Below, piece by piece: positions 7,879 through 17,376 of a stretch of DNA of 57,056 nt; positions within the stretch are counted from its first letter, which is position 1, and each line of letters opens with the position of its first letter. This DNA comes from Candidatus Gastranaerophilales bacterium (lineage in GTDB: Bacteria; Cyanobacteriota; Vampirovibrionia; Gastranaerophilales; Gastranaerophilaceae). A program made the position numbers and the translations under genes. The stretch is taken from the NCBI GenBank assembly GCA_944326455.1, contig CALVEA010000011.1, positions 1-57,056 of the forward strand. The letters are read 5' to 3'. The notes beneath the pieces are model-generated. The model saw nothing but the letters and a program-made list of their open reading frames with translations, had not been told where the DNA came from and searched no databases.

Positions 7879-8700
7879 TTATGAGCCGATTCTTCCTACA
7901 GATACTGCTGTAGCAAGCATATCGCTGTTTGTGCTTACAACTTTTGTTAAAGATTCATAGTTGCGGGAAGTTGCAATTGTATTAATCATTTCCCTTATTA
8001 CATTTGAGTTAGAAAGCTCAAGCATACCCTGCTGAACTGTGAATTTTTCGGAACGTAATTCCGGGTTGTTTTCAGGATCCATTGGAATAAATTTTGCGTC
8101 TCCTATTTCAAATAAATCTTCTTTGTTTGAAAAATCAAACACCCCGATTGTTTGAAGCGGAATCTTCTGGTTATATGAATTTATTTCAATATTACCGCTT
8201 TCCCCGATAACGGTTTCTATTCTGTCACGGAAAAGTTCCGGGTCAAAATCTTCCGGAATCATTCTTATTCTTCTGTTATTTATGTCAAGAACATACTCAC
8301 CCTGCTTTGTTACCAGATATTGCTGGTCGTTTACTACAAAGGAGCCGTTTCTTGTATAAGAAATTTTTCCGTCAACATCTTGAATTTTAAAGAAGCCGTC
8401 ACCCTCGATTGCGACATCATAAGGATTATTTGTTTTATCCAAGGCTCCCTGTGAAAAATCGTGAATATATTCAAGAGATTGAGAACCTACGCTTAAATCC
8501 CCCAGATATCTGCTTGAATCATTCCTTAGAATAGAACCTTTCTGTGAGTATACAGCTGATTCCATAATGTCTTTAAATCTTAAAGAGCCTTTTTTAAAAC
8601 CTACTGTATTAACATTAGACAGATTGTTTGCAATCATATCATGCATATCCATCAGAGCGAGCATTCCGTTTGCTGCTGATTCCATACCTCTAACAATCAT
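7879..8700 (-). CDS. flgF: Flagellar rod protein FlgF-like
   Basis: A second rod/hook-family protein of 273 residues. It starts MIVRGMESAANGML and carries DMIANNLSNVNTVGFKKG, with the terminal helix MLELSNSNVIREMINTIATS. Its position just before flgG suits FlgF (proximal rod); in some lineages such paralogues are annotated as FlgG-like or FlhO/FlhP. Its ATG overlaps the stop of the upstream lytic transglycosylase by one base (TGATG), so the two are probably translated together. Confidence 0.88.
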   Translation of the reverse strand: MIVRGMESAANGMLALMDMHDMIANNLSNVNTVGFKKGSLRFKDIMESAVYSQKGSILRNDSSRYLGDLSVGSQSLEYIHDFSQGALDKTNNPYDVAIEGDGFFKIQDVDGKISYTRNGSFVVNDQQYLVTKQGEYVLDINNRRIRMIPEDFDPELFRDRIETVIGESGNIEINSYNQKIPLQTIGVFDFSNKEDLFEIGDAKFIPMDPENNPELRSEKFTVQQGMLELSNSNVIREMINTIATSRNYESLTKVVSTNSDMLATAVSVGRIGS

Positions 8701-9248
8701 CAGTTCGCTCCTTTCAGGCTGTCATATTTACTCAGCACATTTTTTACATAATTTTGTGTTTCCGCATACGGAGGAATCCCGCCGTATTTTTTTACTGCGT
8801 TCGGACCTGCATTGTATGCAGCAAGCGCGAGAGATTTATCATTCCCAAATCTGTCCATTAAACCTTTTAAGTATTTGGTTCCGCCTTCAATATTTTGTTC
8901 GGCATCATAGGCATTAACTACACCCAGCCCCTGTGCAGTAGAAGGCATTAGCTGCATTAATCCCATTGCTCCGCATTTTGAAGTCGCATTTGGGTTAAAC
9001 CCCGATTCTTGGTTAATTACGGCTTTTACAAAATCTTCATCTAAGCCGTTTTTATCGGCATATTTTGCTACCAAATTGTCAATTTCGGCACGTGAAACAG
9101 AATTAGGTTTTTGGGTATTTTTAACTGAGGAATCTAGTATTTCCTGAAAATCATTGTCAGGGGCAGCTCCATAGGACATCAACGATTGAAACTGGTTTTC
9201 AATCGCATTTATCCTGTGTAAAGTTATGTCCAAGCTCGAAAGCTGCAC
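8700..9248 (-). CDS. Lytic transglycosylase, SLT domain
   Basis: This enzyme cleaves peptidoglycan, probably to let the flagellar rod pass. The C-terminal two thirds is an SLT/goose-type lysozyme domain: NQESGFNPNA holds the catalytic glutamate, followed by SKCGAMGLMQLMPSTAQGLGV and later LALAAYNAGPNAVKKYGG. No signal peptide is visible, so it may leave by the flagellar export system. I place the start at GTG 9248, which has AGGAG 8 bases upstream; the longer TTG start at 9266 would put that site inside the gene. It opens the flagellar operon and complements the single-domain FlgJ. Confidence 0.9.
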   Translation of the reverse strand: MQLSSLDITLHRINAIENQFQSLMSYGAAPDNDFQEILDSSVKNTQKPNSVSRAEIDNLVAKYADKNGLDEDFVKAVINQESGFNPNATSKCGAMGLMQLMPSTAQGLGVVNAYDAEQNIEGGTKYLKGLMDRFGNDKSLALAAYNAGPNAVKKYGGIPPYAETQNYVKNVLSKYDSLKGAN

Positions 9249-9485
9249 CTTCCGCTCTCCTCTCAAATTTTAATATTACCTACCAAGTCTATCTGTAAGG
9301 GATTGATTCCCCTACCCCATAAAGTCTACACTAGTAGTGTATTATATATTTGTATGGTCAACATCAATCAAAGGATTAAAATTTTTGCTTGTATATAGAC
9401 CAAATGGTCAATTGTTATCCAAACTATATAAATCATCTTAATTTTTATGTTTTTGTTATAATTAAGGAAACAAGGGAGAAAAGAA
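9249..9485. promoter_or_regulatory. Divergent promoter region between the flagellar operon and gatA
   Basis: For gatA a TATAAT (9457-9462) lies 23 bases before the ATG, with GGGAG in between; no good -35 is seen. For the flagellar operon a minus-strand TATAAT (9346-9341) is present with weak -35 candidates. Two perfect inverted repeats are visible and may be operator sites: ACACTA-G-TAGTGT (9328-9340) next to the flagellar -10, and GACCA-AA-TGGTC (9398-9409). I see no sigma-28 type promoter. Confidence 0.4.
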
Positions 9486-10949
9486 ATGCAAGAATTATTG
9501 AAAAAGAGTGCGATGGAGCAGAGCAAGGCTCTGAAAAATAAAGAAGTTTCAGCTGTTGAATTGACAACGGCAGCTTTAAATAGAATTAAGTCAATTGATG
9601 ATAAACTGGGAGCTTTCAATTCTTTAACAGAAGACACAGCTCTTGATACTGCCAGAAAAGTTGACGAAAAGATTGCGAAAGGTGAAGAACTCCCGCTTTT
9701 AGCCGGTGTTCCTCTTGCATTGAAAGATAATATGAATCTTATCGGCTCCAGAACTACCGCTTCAAGCAAAATCCTGGAAAACTTCGTGTCTCCATATAAT
9801 GCAACAGTTACTCAGAAATTGTTAGAAAACCTCGTTCCTATTGTAGGTAAAGCTAATCTTGACGAGTTTGCGATGGGTTCATCAAATGAAAATTCTGCAT
9901 TTAAAAAAGTTCATAACCCTTGGAATTTGAATAAGGTTCCGGGCGGTTCTTCAGGCGGTTCTGCGGCTTCTGTCGCAGCTTGTGAAGCGACTCTTGCTCT
10001 TGGTTCAGATACCGGCGGAAGTATCCGTCTTCCGGCAAGTTTCTGCGGTATCGTAGGTATGAAACCGACTTATGGTAAGGTTTCCAGATACGGACTTATA
10101 GCTTTTGCTTCTTCTCTTGACCAAATCGGACCATTTGCAAGAACTGTAGAAGATGCAGCGGCTCTTTTAGAAGTTATTTCAGGCTATGATTCTCATGACT
10201 CAACTTCTTTAAACCTTCCTGTAGAAAATTATAGAAATACTCTTAATAATGATTTAAAAGGTAAAAAAATCGGAGTTGTAAAAGAGCTGGTCACAGAGGG
10301 GCTTACTCCTGATGTAGAGAAGGCAATAAAAAATGCTATTGAAACATACAAAAAACTCGGAGCAGAAGTTGTTGAAATTTCATTACCGAACCTTAAACAT
10401 TCAATAGGTATTTACTATATTCTTGCAACAGCAGAGTGCAGTTCAAACCTTGCAAGATTTGACGGCGTAAGATATGGATACAGAACGGCTGATGCAAAAA
10501 ATCTTTTGGAAATGTATTGCAAAACAAGAGCGGAAGGTTTTGGACCGGAAGTTAAACGCCGTATAATGCTCGGAACTTATGCGCTTTCTTCAGGATATTA
10601 TGATGCATACTACAAAAAAGCTCAGCAAATGAGAAGAGTTGTAACAGAAGATTTTATTAAAGCTTTCTCTCAAGTTGATGCTTTAATATCACCAACCTGT
10701 CCAAATACGGCATTTGATTTGGGTTCAAGAACAGAAGATCCTCTTGCAATGTATTTAACGGATATTGCAACAATCTCTGCGAATTTGGCGGGTATTCCTG
10801 CTATTTCAATCCCTGCAGGATTTGATTGTGACGGTATGCCAATCGGTTTACAGATTATGACGCCGCAGTTGAGCGAAGCCAAATTGTTCAATTTTGCATA
10901 TAAATTTGAACAAGAAAATGATTATTACAAAAAGCTGGCAAATATCTAG
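9486..10949 (+). CDS. gatA: Asp/Glu-tRNA amidotransferase subunit A
   Basis: GatA releases ammonia from glutamine for the transamidation of Glu-tRNA(Gln) or Asp-tRNA(Asn) in the GatCAB complex in the cytoplasm. The 487-residue product has the amidase-signature catalytic set Lys80 (LALKDN), Ser155 (PGGSSGGSAA) and Ser179 (GSDTGGSIRLPASFCG). Length and ends match the family. gatB and gatC are not nearby, which is common outside Firmicutes. A GGGAG ribosome site precedes the ATG. Its stop codon overlaps that of the convergent gene at 10946 in a shared CTAG. Confidence 0.97.
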   Translation: MQELLKKSAMEQSKALKNKEVSAVELTTAALNRIKSIDDKLGAFNSLTEDTALDTARKVDEKIAKGEELPLLAGVPLALKDNMNLIGSRTTASSKILENFVSPYNATVTQKLLENLVPIVGKANLDEFAMGSSNENSAFKKVHNPWNLNKVPGGSSGGSAASVAACEATLALGSDTGGSIRLPASFCGIVGMKPTYGKVSRYGLIAFASSLDQIGPFARTVEDAAALLEVISGYDSHDSTSLNLPVENYRNTLNNDLKGKKIGVVKELVTEGLTPDVEKAIKNAIETYKKLGAEVVEISLPNLKHSIGIYYILATAECSSNLARFDGVRYGYRTADAKNLLEMYCKTRAEGFGPEVKRRIMLGTYALSSGYYDAYYKKAQQMRRVVTEDFIKAFSQVDALISPTCPNTAFDLGSRTEDPLAMYLTDIATISANLAGIPAISIPAGFDCDGMPIGLQIMTPQLSEAKLFNFAYKFEQENDYYKKLANI

Positions 10950-11659
10950 TTGGTTTTGCCGGCTCTGTAACCGCAGTAGGCGTAAATAAACGGCAGCGCT
11001 TTTTCTAGGTGAAGTTTGTCTACAAAAGGAACTTTAGCTAAGATAAGGACACCAAATAAGTCATCAAGGTTAGCAATGGTGTCTTTAAGTGTTAATTTTC
11101 TGTCAGGGTTTTTGTCATGTGGGTCGCAGATTAGATTTGAAACTTCTGCGGAACCCATCATCCCTACCAAAATAGCTCCGGCTGTCGATAAGATTTTTGC
11201 CCAAGCATTATTAAATTTTTGACTTGTTTCACATAATTTTAATGTTGAAGCTGCAAGCCAGGTTGGTATAGCGGCATTACAAAACTGAAAAACTCCTTCT
11301 TCGGCTTTTCTTCTGTTGGTTTTTGTATCATTTCCGGGCATAGCAGCCAGCACCGAGCCGATAACAGTAGTTGCCGAAACCAGAATCATTTCCGGGAGTC
11401 CATACTTAACTTTGAGAGGATTTTTGACTCCTTGTTTTTTCATCATGTGAACAATAGGGAACGCAGCTCCGGCAAGAGTTCCAACTGCTGCTTTTGCTTG
11501 ATCCGGAAGGGTCGGTTTATATTGGGTACGGCTCCTTCTTAAAATAAACTTTGTTGCATCCGTCTCAACTTTTTCATCACGATAGTCCGGAGTAACGTCG
11601 ACTTTCTCCAGATATACATACTTCATGCTATTACTTCTAAAATTCGGGATGGTATTCAT
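10946..11659 (-). CDS. Unrecognised membrane protein
   Basis: I do not recognise this family. The 237-residue product (or 226 from the ATG at 11626, MKYVYLEK) has a basic N-terminus and several hydrophobic segments of membrane-spanning length: around residues 58-75, 88-108 and 158-172, plus an amphipathic stretch near 205. It is rich in small residues (GTLAGAA, GAILVGMMGSAEV). It converges on gatA with a 4-base overlap of the ends. Probably an integral membrane protein restricted to this lineage; function unknown. Confidence 0.65.
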   Translation of the reverse strand: MNTIPNFRSNSMKYVYLEKVDVTPDYRDEKVETDATKFILRRSRTQYKPTLPDQAKAAVGTLAGAAFPIVHMMKKQGVKNPLKVKYGLPEMILVSATTVIGSVLAAMPGNDTKTNRRKAEEGVFQFCNAAIPTWLAASTLKLCETSQKFNNAWAKILSTAGAILVGMMGSAEVSNLICDPHDKNPDRKLTLKDTIANLDDLFGVLILAKVPFVDKLHLEKALPFIYAYCGYRAGKTN

Positions 11660-11750
11660 TCTCGATAATTACCGGATTTACAAATAAATTATACTTTGTA
11701 CAAGTCAGTCTTACAATACAACTAATTAGAATAAAACTCAGGATAATATT

Positions 11751-11833
11751 TTTTGATAGTTTAGTAAACTTTTGTAACATAAAAGGCAATTATAAGTCTT
11801 TATTTGTTTTATCATAGTCAAAGGAGTGTAGAT
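11751..11833 (+). promoter_or_regulatory. Putative promoter of the 11834 gene
   Basis: TTGATA (11753-11758) could be a -35, with TAACAT about 16 bases downstream as a weak -10. The stretch TTTTGATAGTTTAG (11751-11764) is repeated exactly before the gene at 24121 (24001-24014). Confidence 0.3.
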
Positions 11834-12238
11834 ATGGCTGTAAGTACAAAAGTGACCAGAAAACTGGATAACAATTACGTGCAGGTAGATGTAACTTCTA
11901 AAAAAGCGGAACCTCGCTATTACAAAGTTCCGGCATCTAAGGCTGATGAATTTTGTAAAAATTTTCAGAAGACTGATAGACGTATGTCAAGAATTTCTGA
12001 CACTTCTTTCGTTTTATCAACAATTGCCGGGTGTACAATAATTGGATTATTGTCTAAAAAACTCGGCGGTGCTGCAAGAATGACATTAGGGATTATTGGC
12101 GGTATTGCCGCAGGATTTGCTTCTGTATTTGCCTGTTCCAATATGATGGATAAAAAGTATCATAATCTTTTAAAAACATATCAAGCAGAAGAAATTACAT
12201 ACGATGATAAACAAAAACAGCTTGATGAGATTTTGTAA
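11834..12238 (+). CDS. Small membrane protein, unrecognised
   Basis: From the ATG at 11834, which has AAGGAG at good spacing, the product is 134 residues. It begins with a charged soluble part (residues 1-55), followed by two adjacent hydrophobic segments (about 58-76, TSFVLSTIAGCTIIGLL; and 83-103, glycine-rich LGIIGGIAAGFASVFAC) that look like a membrane hairpin, and ends in a charged helical tail. I do not recognise a family. The glycine-rich hairpin resembles membrane-perturbing or small transport-helper proteins, but that is not evidence of function. Confidence 0.65.
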   Translation: MAVSTKVTRKLDNNYVQVDVTSKKAEPRYYKVPASKADEFCKNFQKTDRRMSRISDTSFVLSTIAGCTIIGLLSKKLGGAARMTLGIIGGIAAGFASVFACSNMMDKKYHNLLKTYQAEEITYDDKQKQLDEIL

Positions 12239-12249
12239 AACAGTCCTTT

Positions 12250-15072
12250 TTAATTAAAATACTGCTTTAAATACTGTCCTGTAAATGAGTTCGGATTTTG
12301 GGAAACTTCTTTTGGTGTGCCGCAGGCAACAATCTCACCGCCGCCATCGCCGCCTTCGGGACCGAGGTCTATTATATAATCAGCAATTTTGATTAAATCA
12401 AGATTGTGTTCAATTATTAAAATAGTGTTTCCGTTATCGGCAAGCTTTTGGATAATTTTAATGAGTTTATCCAAATCATGCCAATGTAAGCCGACAGACG
12501 GCTCGTCAAGGAGGTAAAGAGTCTTACCTGTTGCCCGTTTATTAAGCTCGGAAGCTAATTTAATCCTCTGAGCTTCTCCGCCGGATAGAGTTGTGGCGCT
12601 TTGTCCCAGTTTAATATAGTCCAAACCGACATCAACGAGGGTTTTTAATTTATTTGCTATCTGAGGAATGTTTTCAAAAAACTCATACGCTTCTTTAACA
12701 CTCATCTCAAGAACATCAGAGATTGATTTCCCTTTGTATTTAACCTCAAGAGTTTCGTTGTTATATCTTTTACCTTTGCAGACGTCACATTTTACATAAA
12801 CATCTGAAAGGAAGTTCATCTCAATTTTTAAAACGCCGTCGCCGGAGCAGGCTTCACATCTTCCGCCTTTTACGTTAAAACTAAATCTTCCCGGTTTGTA
12901 TCCCCGCATTTTTGCTTCGTTAGTTTTAGAGTACAATTCTCTTATCGGAGTGAATACATCCGTATATGTAGCAGGGTTTGACCTTGGAGTTCTGCCTATT
13001 GGCGACTGGTCAATATCAATAATTTTATCCAGATATTCAAACCCTAAAATCTCGTCTACCCCCTGCGGTTTCGGTTTGTTTCCTCTGAGTTTATGGATTG
13101 CATATTGATAAATCAAATCTTGCATTAAGGTTGATTTTCCGGAGCCGGAAACACCTGTCAGTACAACAATTTTTCCGAGTGGGATATCTATATCTATATT
13201 TTTTAAGTTATTAAGATGAGCATTTCTGACTTGGAGGAAATTTCCGTTACCTTCTCTTATTTTATCCGGAATCGGAATATTATACTCTCCGCTAAGATAT
13301 TTACCTGTAATCGAATTTTTAGCCTTGATAATATCTTCGACTCCGCCTTGAGCGATAATTTCACCGCCGTAGACCCCGGCACGAGGTCCTATATCAACTA
13401 TATGGTCGGCATTTCTGATTGTTTCTTCGTCGTGTTCTACTACTATCAAAGAGTTTCCAAGATTGCGGAGTTTGATAAGAGTTTTAATCAATCTGTCATT
13501 ATCTCTCTGATGCAGACCGATTGACGGTTCATCGAGAACATACAATACTCCTGACAATCCGCTTCCTATCTGGGTTGCAAGTCTTATTCTCTGAGCCTCG
13601 CCGCCGGATAAAGTTCCTGCCGTACGTGATAGATTTAAGTATGATAACCCGACATCAATAAGGAATTTTAATCTTGCTCTGATTTCATCAAGAATTTGTT
13701 TCCCGATTTGCATCTGAAAGTCGGAAAGAGTTAAGTATAAATCCGTTATAAATTCATATTCTTTATCTACTGACATCAAACAGAATTCATGAATATTCTT
13801 ATTATTGATTCTTACCGCAAGCGGGAACGGTTTAAGTCTTGCACCTCCGCATTTTGAGCACGGAGTCATTATCATATATTTTTCAATTTCAGCTTTCCAA
13901 TACTCGCTATCCACATTATAATGTTTCATCAAGAAAGGAACTACGCCTATAAATTTCTGGAGAGTCGTTCTATATCGTTTGCTTCCAAACTCTCTTATCC
14001 TCATAGGAATACGCTCATCTGAGCCATAGAGAATAATATTTTGATGTTCTTCAGGCATATCCTTAAACGGGATATCATAATTCATATTATAAGCACTCTG
14101 AACGGCAGCTAAAACATCTTCGTAATACCCTGTTGATGATTTACTCCACGGATAAATAGCCCCTTCCTTAATAGATTTTGTTCTATCCGGTATAACTAAG
14201 TCCGGGTCAATCTGAAAATCATAGCCGATACCGCCGCACTTATCACAGGCACCATACGGTGCATTAAAAGAAAAAATTCTCGGAGTCAGTTCTTCAAAAC
14301 TCAAATTACAATCAGGGCATGCGAGTTTTTCGCTGTAAACAATTTCTTCCCCGTCGAGTTTGTCAATATTTGCAACCCCGTCAGCCTTTTGGAGTGCAAT
14401 CTGAACGCTGTCTGCAATTCTTGATTTAGCACCCTCTTTTACAACAACTCTATCGACAACAACGGAAATTGTATGAGCTTTGGTTTTTGCTAACTTAATC
14501 TCATCTTCATCAAGATTATAGACTTCACCGTCAACTTTTACTCTTACAAAACCTTCCTGCTTAAGTTCTTCAAAAAGTGATTGAAACTCTCCTTTTTTTC
14601 CTTTAACAAGCGGTGCAAGAATCTGAATTTTTGTACCTTCCGGAAGTTTTAGAATGCTCGATACGATTTCATCAATTGTCTGAGGCTTAATCGGTTTGCC
14701 GCACTTAGGACAAAAAGGGGTGCCTATTCTTGCATAAAGGAGCCTTAAGTAATCATAAATCTCAGTAACTGTTCCGACAGTAGAACGGGGATTATTGCTT
14801 GTAGATTTCTGGTCAATAGAAATAGCGGGTGTAAGTCCGTCAATATAATCCACATCCGGTTTATCCATCTGACCCAAAAACTGGCGTGCATAAGTGGAAA
14901 GACTTTCTATATAACGTCTTTGACCTTCTGCAAAAATTGTATCAAACGCAAGCGAACTTTTCCCTGACCCTGAAACTCCGGTAAAAACAACCAGTTCGTT
15001 CTTAGGAATCTCCAGCGATACATCCTTGAGGTTATGTTCCCTCGCTCCCTTTATAATAATCTTGTCTGTCAT
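12250..15072 (-). CDS. uvrA: Excinuclease ABC subunit A
   Basis: UvrA finds bulky DNA lesions for nucleotide excision repair and loads UvrB. The 940-residue product shows both ABC ATPase halves: Walker A GVSGSGKSS near residue 33-40 and GVSGSGKST near 640, each with an LSGGEAQRI signature, plus the zinc modules CPKCGK, CSKCGGARLKPF and a C-terminal CEACSGDG...CDVCKGK pair. It is full length. The ATG has no Shine-Dalgarno; a TATAAT ends 6 bases upstream, so the mRNA probably starts at the A of the ATG (leaderless). Confidence 0.98.
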   Translation of the reverse strand: MTDKIIIKGAREHNLKDVSLEIPKNELVVFTGVSGSGKSSLAFDTIFAEGQRRYIESLSTYARQFLGQMDKPDVDYIDGLTPAISIDQKSTSNNPRSTVGTVTEIYDYLRLLYARIGTPFCPKCGKPIKPQTIDEIVSSILKLPEGTKIQILAPLVKGKKGEFQSLFEELKQEGFVRVKVDGEVYNLDEDEIKLAKTKAHTISVVVDRVVVKEGAKSRIADSVQIALQKADGVANIDKLDGEEIVYSEKLACPDCNLSFEELTPRIFSFNAPYGACDKCGGIGYDFQIDPDLVIPDRTKSIKEGAIYPWSKSSTGYYEDVLAAVQSAYNMNYDIPFKDMPEEHQNIILYGSDERIPMRIREFGSKRYRTTLQKFIGVVPFLMKHYNVDSEYWKAEIEKYMIMTPCSKCGGARLKPFPLAVRINNKNIHEFCLMSVDKEYEFITDLYLTLSDFQMQIGKQILDEIRARLKFLIDVGLSYLNLSRTAGTLSGGEAQRIRLATQIGSGLSGVLYVLDEPSIGLHQRDNDRLIKTLIKLRNLGNSLIVVEHDEETIRNADHIVDIGPRAGVYGGEIIAQGGVEDIIKAKNSITGKYLSGEYNIPIPDKIREGNGNFLQVRNAHLNNLKNIDIDIPLGKIVVLTGVSGSGKSTLMQDLIYQYAIHKLRGNKPKPQGVDEILGFEYLDKIIDIDQSPIGRTPRSNPATYTDVFTPIRELYSKTNEAKMRGYKPGRFSFNVKGGRCEACSGDGVLKIEMNFLSDVYVKCDVCKGKRYNNETLEVKYKGKSISDVLEMSVKEAYEFFENIPQIANKLKTLVDVGLDYIKLGQSATTLSGGEAQRIKLASELNKRATGKTLYLLDEPSVGLHWHDLDKLIKIIQKLADNGNTILIIEHNLDLIKIADYIIDLGPEGGDGGGEIVACGTPKEVSQNPNSFTGQYLKQYFN

Positions 15073-15078
15073 AACAAA

Positions 15079-15108
15079 ATTATAACATTAAATATTTTTC
15101 GTGAGCAA
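15079..15108 (-). promoter_or_regulatory. uvrA promoter giving a leaderless transcript
   Basis: On the minus strand, -35 TTGCTC (15108-15103), an 18-base spacer and -10 TATAAT (15084-15079). Only 6 bases separate the -10 from the uvrA ATG, so the expected transcription start falls on the start codon. Confidence 0.6.
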
Positions 15109-15120
15109 AACACTCTTTAA

Positions 15121-16464
15121 TTATTTGCATCTGCCGCTTATAACCTTGGCTGCATACTGAATAAAGATAGCTATTTCCCAGAATAAATTTCTATGTTTTA
15201 CATAATACAAATCATATCCGAGTCTTTCTTCCGGAATGCAGTCAATAGAATTAACCTGCTGCCATCCTGTCCAGCCCGGGCGAACCCAGTTTCTGCACTC
15301 CCAGAACGGAATATTTTCCCTGTTTTCTTCATAAACTTCTTCTCTTACAGGGCGCGGTCCGATTATGCTCATCTCTCCTTTTAAAATATTAAACATTTGA
15401 GGGATGTCATCAATATGGAATTTTCGTATCCACTTGCAGAAAGGCATTATTCTTTTGTCATCTGTTTCTATTTCTTCCAAATCATCATCAAAACCTTCAT
15501 CGACTTTGTCCTGATACATGGTTCTGAATTTTATCATTTTAAACGGACGTCCGAATTTACCAATTCTTGTTTGGGTGAAGAAAATCGGTCCAAAATCTGA
15601 TAGTTTAATACCTGCTATTGCAATAACCGTAACAGGAAGGGTTATAATCAGAATTGCGAGCGAAGCTATTATATCCAAGAATCTCTTGATATAAGAATAC
15701 ATAAAATATTTTGGTCTGACATAGTCATAGAATAACCAGTTAACCGCCATTTTAGAAGTAAATAGTTTATGTGTTATGTGAGCATAAAAAGTCGGCATTC
15801 TCCAGACTTTTACCCCCAGAGGGATTCCTTTTGCCAAATCAGTCAGGATATTAGAATCCATTCTTGATTTAACCGCTATAATGACCATATCTACATTATT
15901 ATCTTTAATAACGGCTTCCGAATCATAGGTAAGTCCCAAAATAGGTATGGTTGAATCTTCTTCTTCAATGGTATTCATATTATCATCTAAAAATCCTACG
16001 ACTCGCATACCAAGTTCCGGTCTTGATTGAATTTCTTCCGCAATTAATTTTCCATCTTGTCCTGCACCAACAATCAGTATATTTTTAACAGGTTTGAGGA
16101 AGTTTTTGTATATGACATAGATTATTCTTGAAATTAAAATACCTGCAAATGTGAACAAAAGGTTTACGAGCAAAAGACTTAGAATAAAACTATTCCAGCC
16201 TCTTATAATACAAAGTCCGGATAGGAATGTTGCGATAAAAATTCCCTCAAATAATAAATATATGTCTTTGAACATGTACTGTCTGACAGTATAAAAACCT
16301 TTTAACATAAGAATCAGCATAGTTATCAGGACAAAAAATGTTACAGCTGTCATTGCTGCTCCATAAGAATATGTGACTCCGTAAAAGTTTAAAAAAGTTA
16401 TTACCCCTATGATAATTGCATCGACTATTGCAAGCACATAAACAGATCTTGATAAAACCGTCAT
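15121..16464 (-). CDS. Polyprenyl-phosphate sugar-1-phosphate transferase
   Basis: This type of enzyme puts the first sugar phosphate on undecaprenyl phosphate to start a surface-polysaccharide repeat unit. The 447-residue product has four N-terminal membrane helices (about residues 5-115), a CoA-binding-like Rossmann domain (NILIVGAGQDGKLIAEE near 125-141), a fifth helix near 268-288, and a C-terminal sugar-transferase catalytic domain: MIKFRTMYQD, then RKFHIDDIPQMFNILKGEMSIIGPRP and later RPGWTGWQQVN. It resembles the WbaP/WcaJ/EPS type; the sugar is unknown. Last gene of the polysaccharide operon, 43 bases after rfbA, with AAGGAG before the ATG. Confidence 0.93.
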   Translation of the reverse strand: MTVLSRSVYVLAIVDAIIIGVITFLNFYGVTYSYGAAMTAVTFFVLITMLILMLKGFYTVRQYMFKDIYLLFEGIFIATFLSGLCIIRGWNSFILSLLLVNLLFTFAGILISRIIYVIYKNFLKPVKNILIVGAGQDGKLIAEEIQSRPELGMRVVGFLDDNMNTIEEEDSTIPILGLTYDSEAVIKDNNVDMVIIAVKSRMDSNILTDLAKGIPLGVKVWRMPTFYAHITHKLFTSKMAVNWLFYDYVRPKYFMYSYIKRFLDIIASLAILIITLPVTVIAIAGIKLSDFGPIFFTQTRIGKFGRPFKMIKFRTMYQDKVDEGFDDDLEEIETDDKRIMPFCKWIRKFHIDDIPQMFNILKGEMSIIGPRPVREEVYEENRENIPFWECRNWVRPGWTGWQQVNSIDCIPEERLGYDLYYVKHRNLFWEIAIFIQYAAKVISGRCK

Positions 16465-16506
16465 ACAGTCTCCTTGATAATTTGCTCTTAATCATTATAT
16501 CACATT

Positions 16507-17376
16507 TTAACGTAAATTTGTAATATAATTGAAGTATTCATTTTGATTGTAATTTTGAGCATTTTGAATAATGGTTTTTCGGTCCAAATAACCCATTCTA
16601 TAGGCAACTTCTTCTAAGCAGGCTATTTTAATACCTTGGTTTTCTTCTATTGTTTGGACAAATTGTCCTGCTTGCAGCAGTGATTTATGAGTTCCTGTAT
16701 CCAGCCATGCAAAGCCTCTGCCGAGAAGTTCCGTGTGGAGCTTATTGTTTTTTAAATATATTTGGTTAATGTCTGTAATTTCTAATTCATTACGCGAAGA
16801 TGGTTTTAAAGATTTTGCGTATTCAATAACTTTATTATCGTAAAAATATAACCCGGTTACAGCATAATTAGATTTTGGATGGTTAGGTTTTTCTTCAATA
16901 GAAACGACTTTCCCCTCCTCTGAAAACTCGACTACACCAAACCTTTCAGGGTCTTTTACGTAGTATCCGAAAATTGTTGCACCATCTCCGGATTCAGCTC
17001 TTTTTGCTGATTTTTTTAAAGAATGTGAGAATCCTGAACCGTAAAATATATTGTCTCCTAAAATGAGCGCCACGGAGTCTTTTCCTATAAAAGTTTCTCC
17101 TATAATAAATGCTTGAGCTATGCCTTCAGGTTTAGGCTGAACTTCGTATGAAAACTTCACCCCGAAATTACTTCCGTCGCCAAGCAGCCTCTGAAAAGCT
17201 TTTGTATCATCCGGGGTGGTAATTATCAAAATATCTCTTATTCCGGCAAGCATTAGAACGGATATCGGATAATATATCATTGGTTTGTCATATATAGGCA
17301 GGAGCTGCTTAGATACCCCTATTGTGCTTGGGTATAGTCTGCTTCCTGTGCCGCCTGCAAGAACTATTCCTTTCAT
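16507..17376 (-). CDS. rfbA: Glucose-1-phosphate thymidylyltransferase
   Basis: RfbA makes dTDP-glucose, the first step of dTDP-L-rhamnose synthesis. From the ATG at 17376 the product is 289 residues and starts with the nucleotidyltransferase motif [16 protein letters not shown], followed by [30 protein letters not shown] and the EEKP and TGLYFYDN segments. A longer reading frame upstream lies within rfbD and is not needed. The start overlaps the rfbD stop as ATGA, so translation is coupled. Confidence 0.97.
   Translation of the reverse strand: MKGIVLAGGTGSRLYPSTIGVSKQLLPIYDKPMIYYPISVLMLAGIRDILIITTPDDTKAFQRLLGDGSNFGVKFSYEVQPKPEGIAQAFIIGETFIGKDSVALILGDNIFYGSGFSHSLKKSAKRAESGDGATIFGYYVKDPERFGVVEFSEEGKVVSIEEKPNHPKSNYAVTGLYFYDNKVIEYAKSLKPSSRNELEITDINQIYLKNNKLHTELLGRGFAWLDTGTHKSLLQAGQFVQTIEENQGIKIACLEEVAYRMGYLDRKTIIQNAQNYNQNEYFNYITNLR

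Noticed and set aside
9249..9485. Sigma-28 flagellar promoter
   Set aside because: No match to the usual -35/-10 of FliA promoters on the minus strand; a housekeeping-type -10 is the only candidate.
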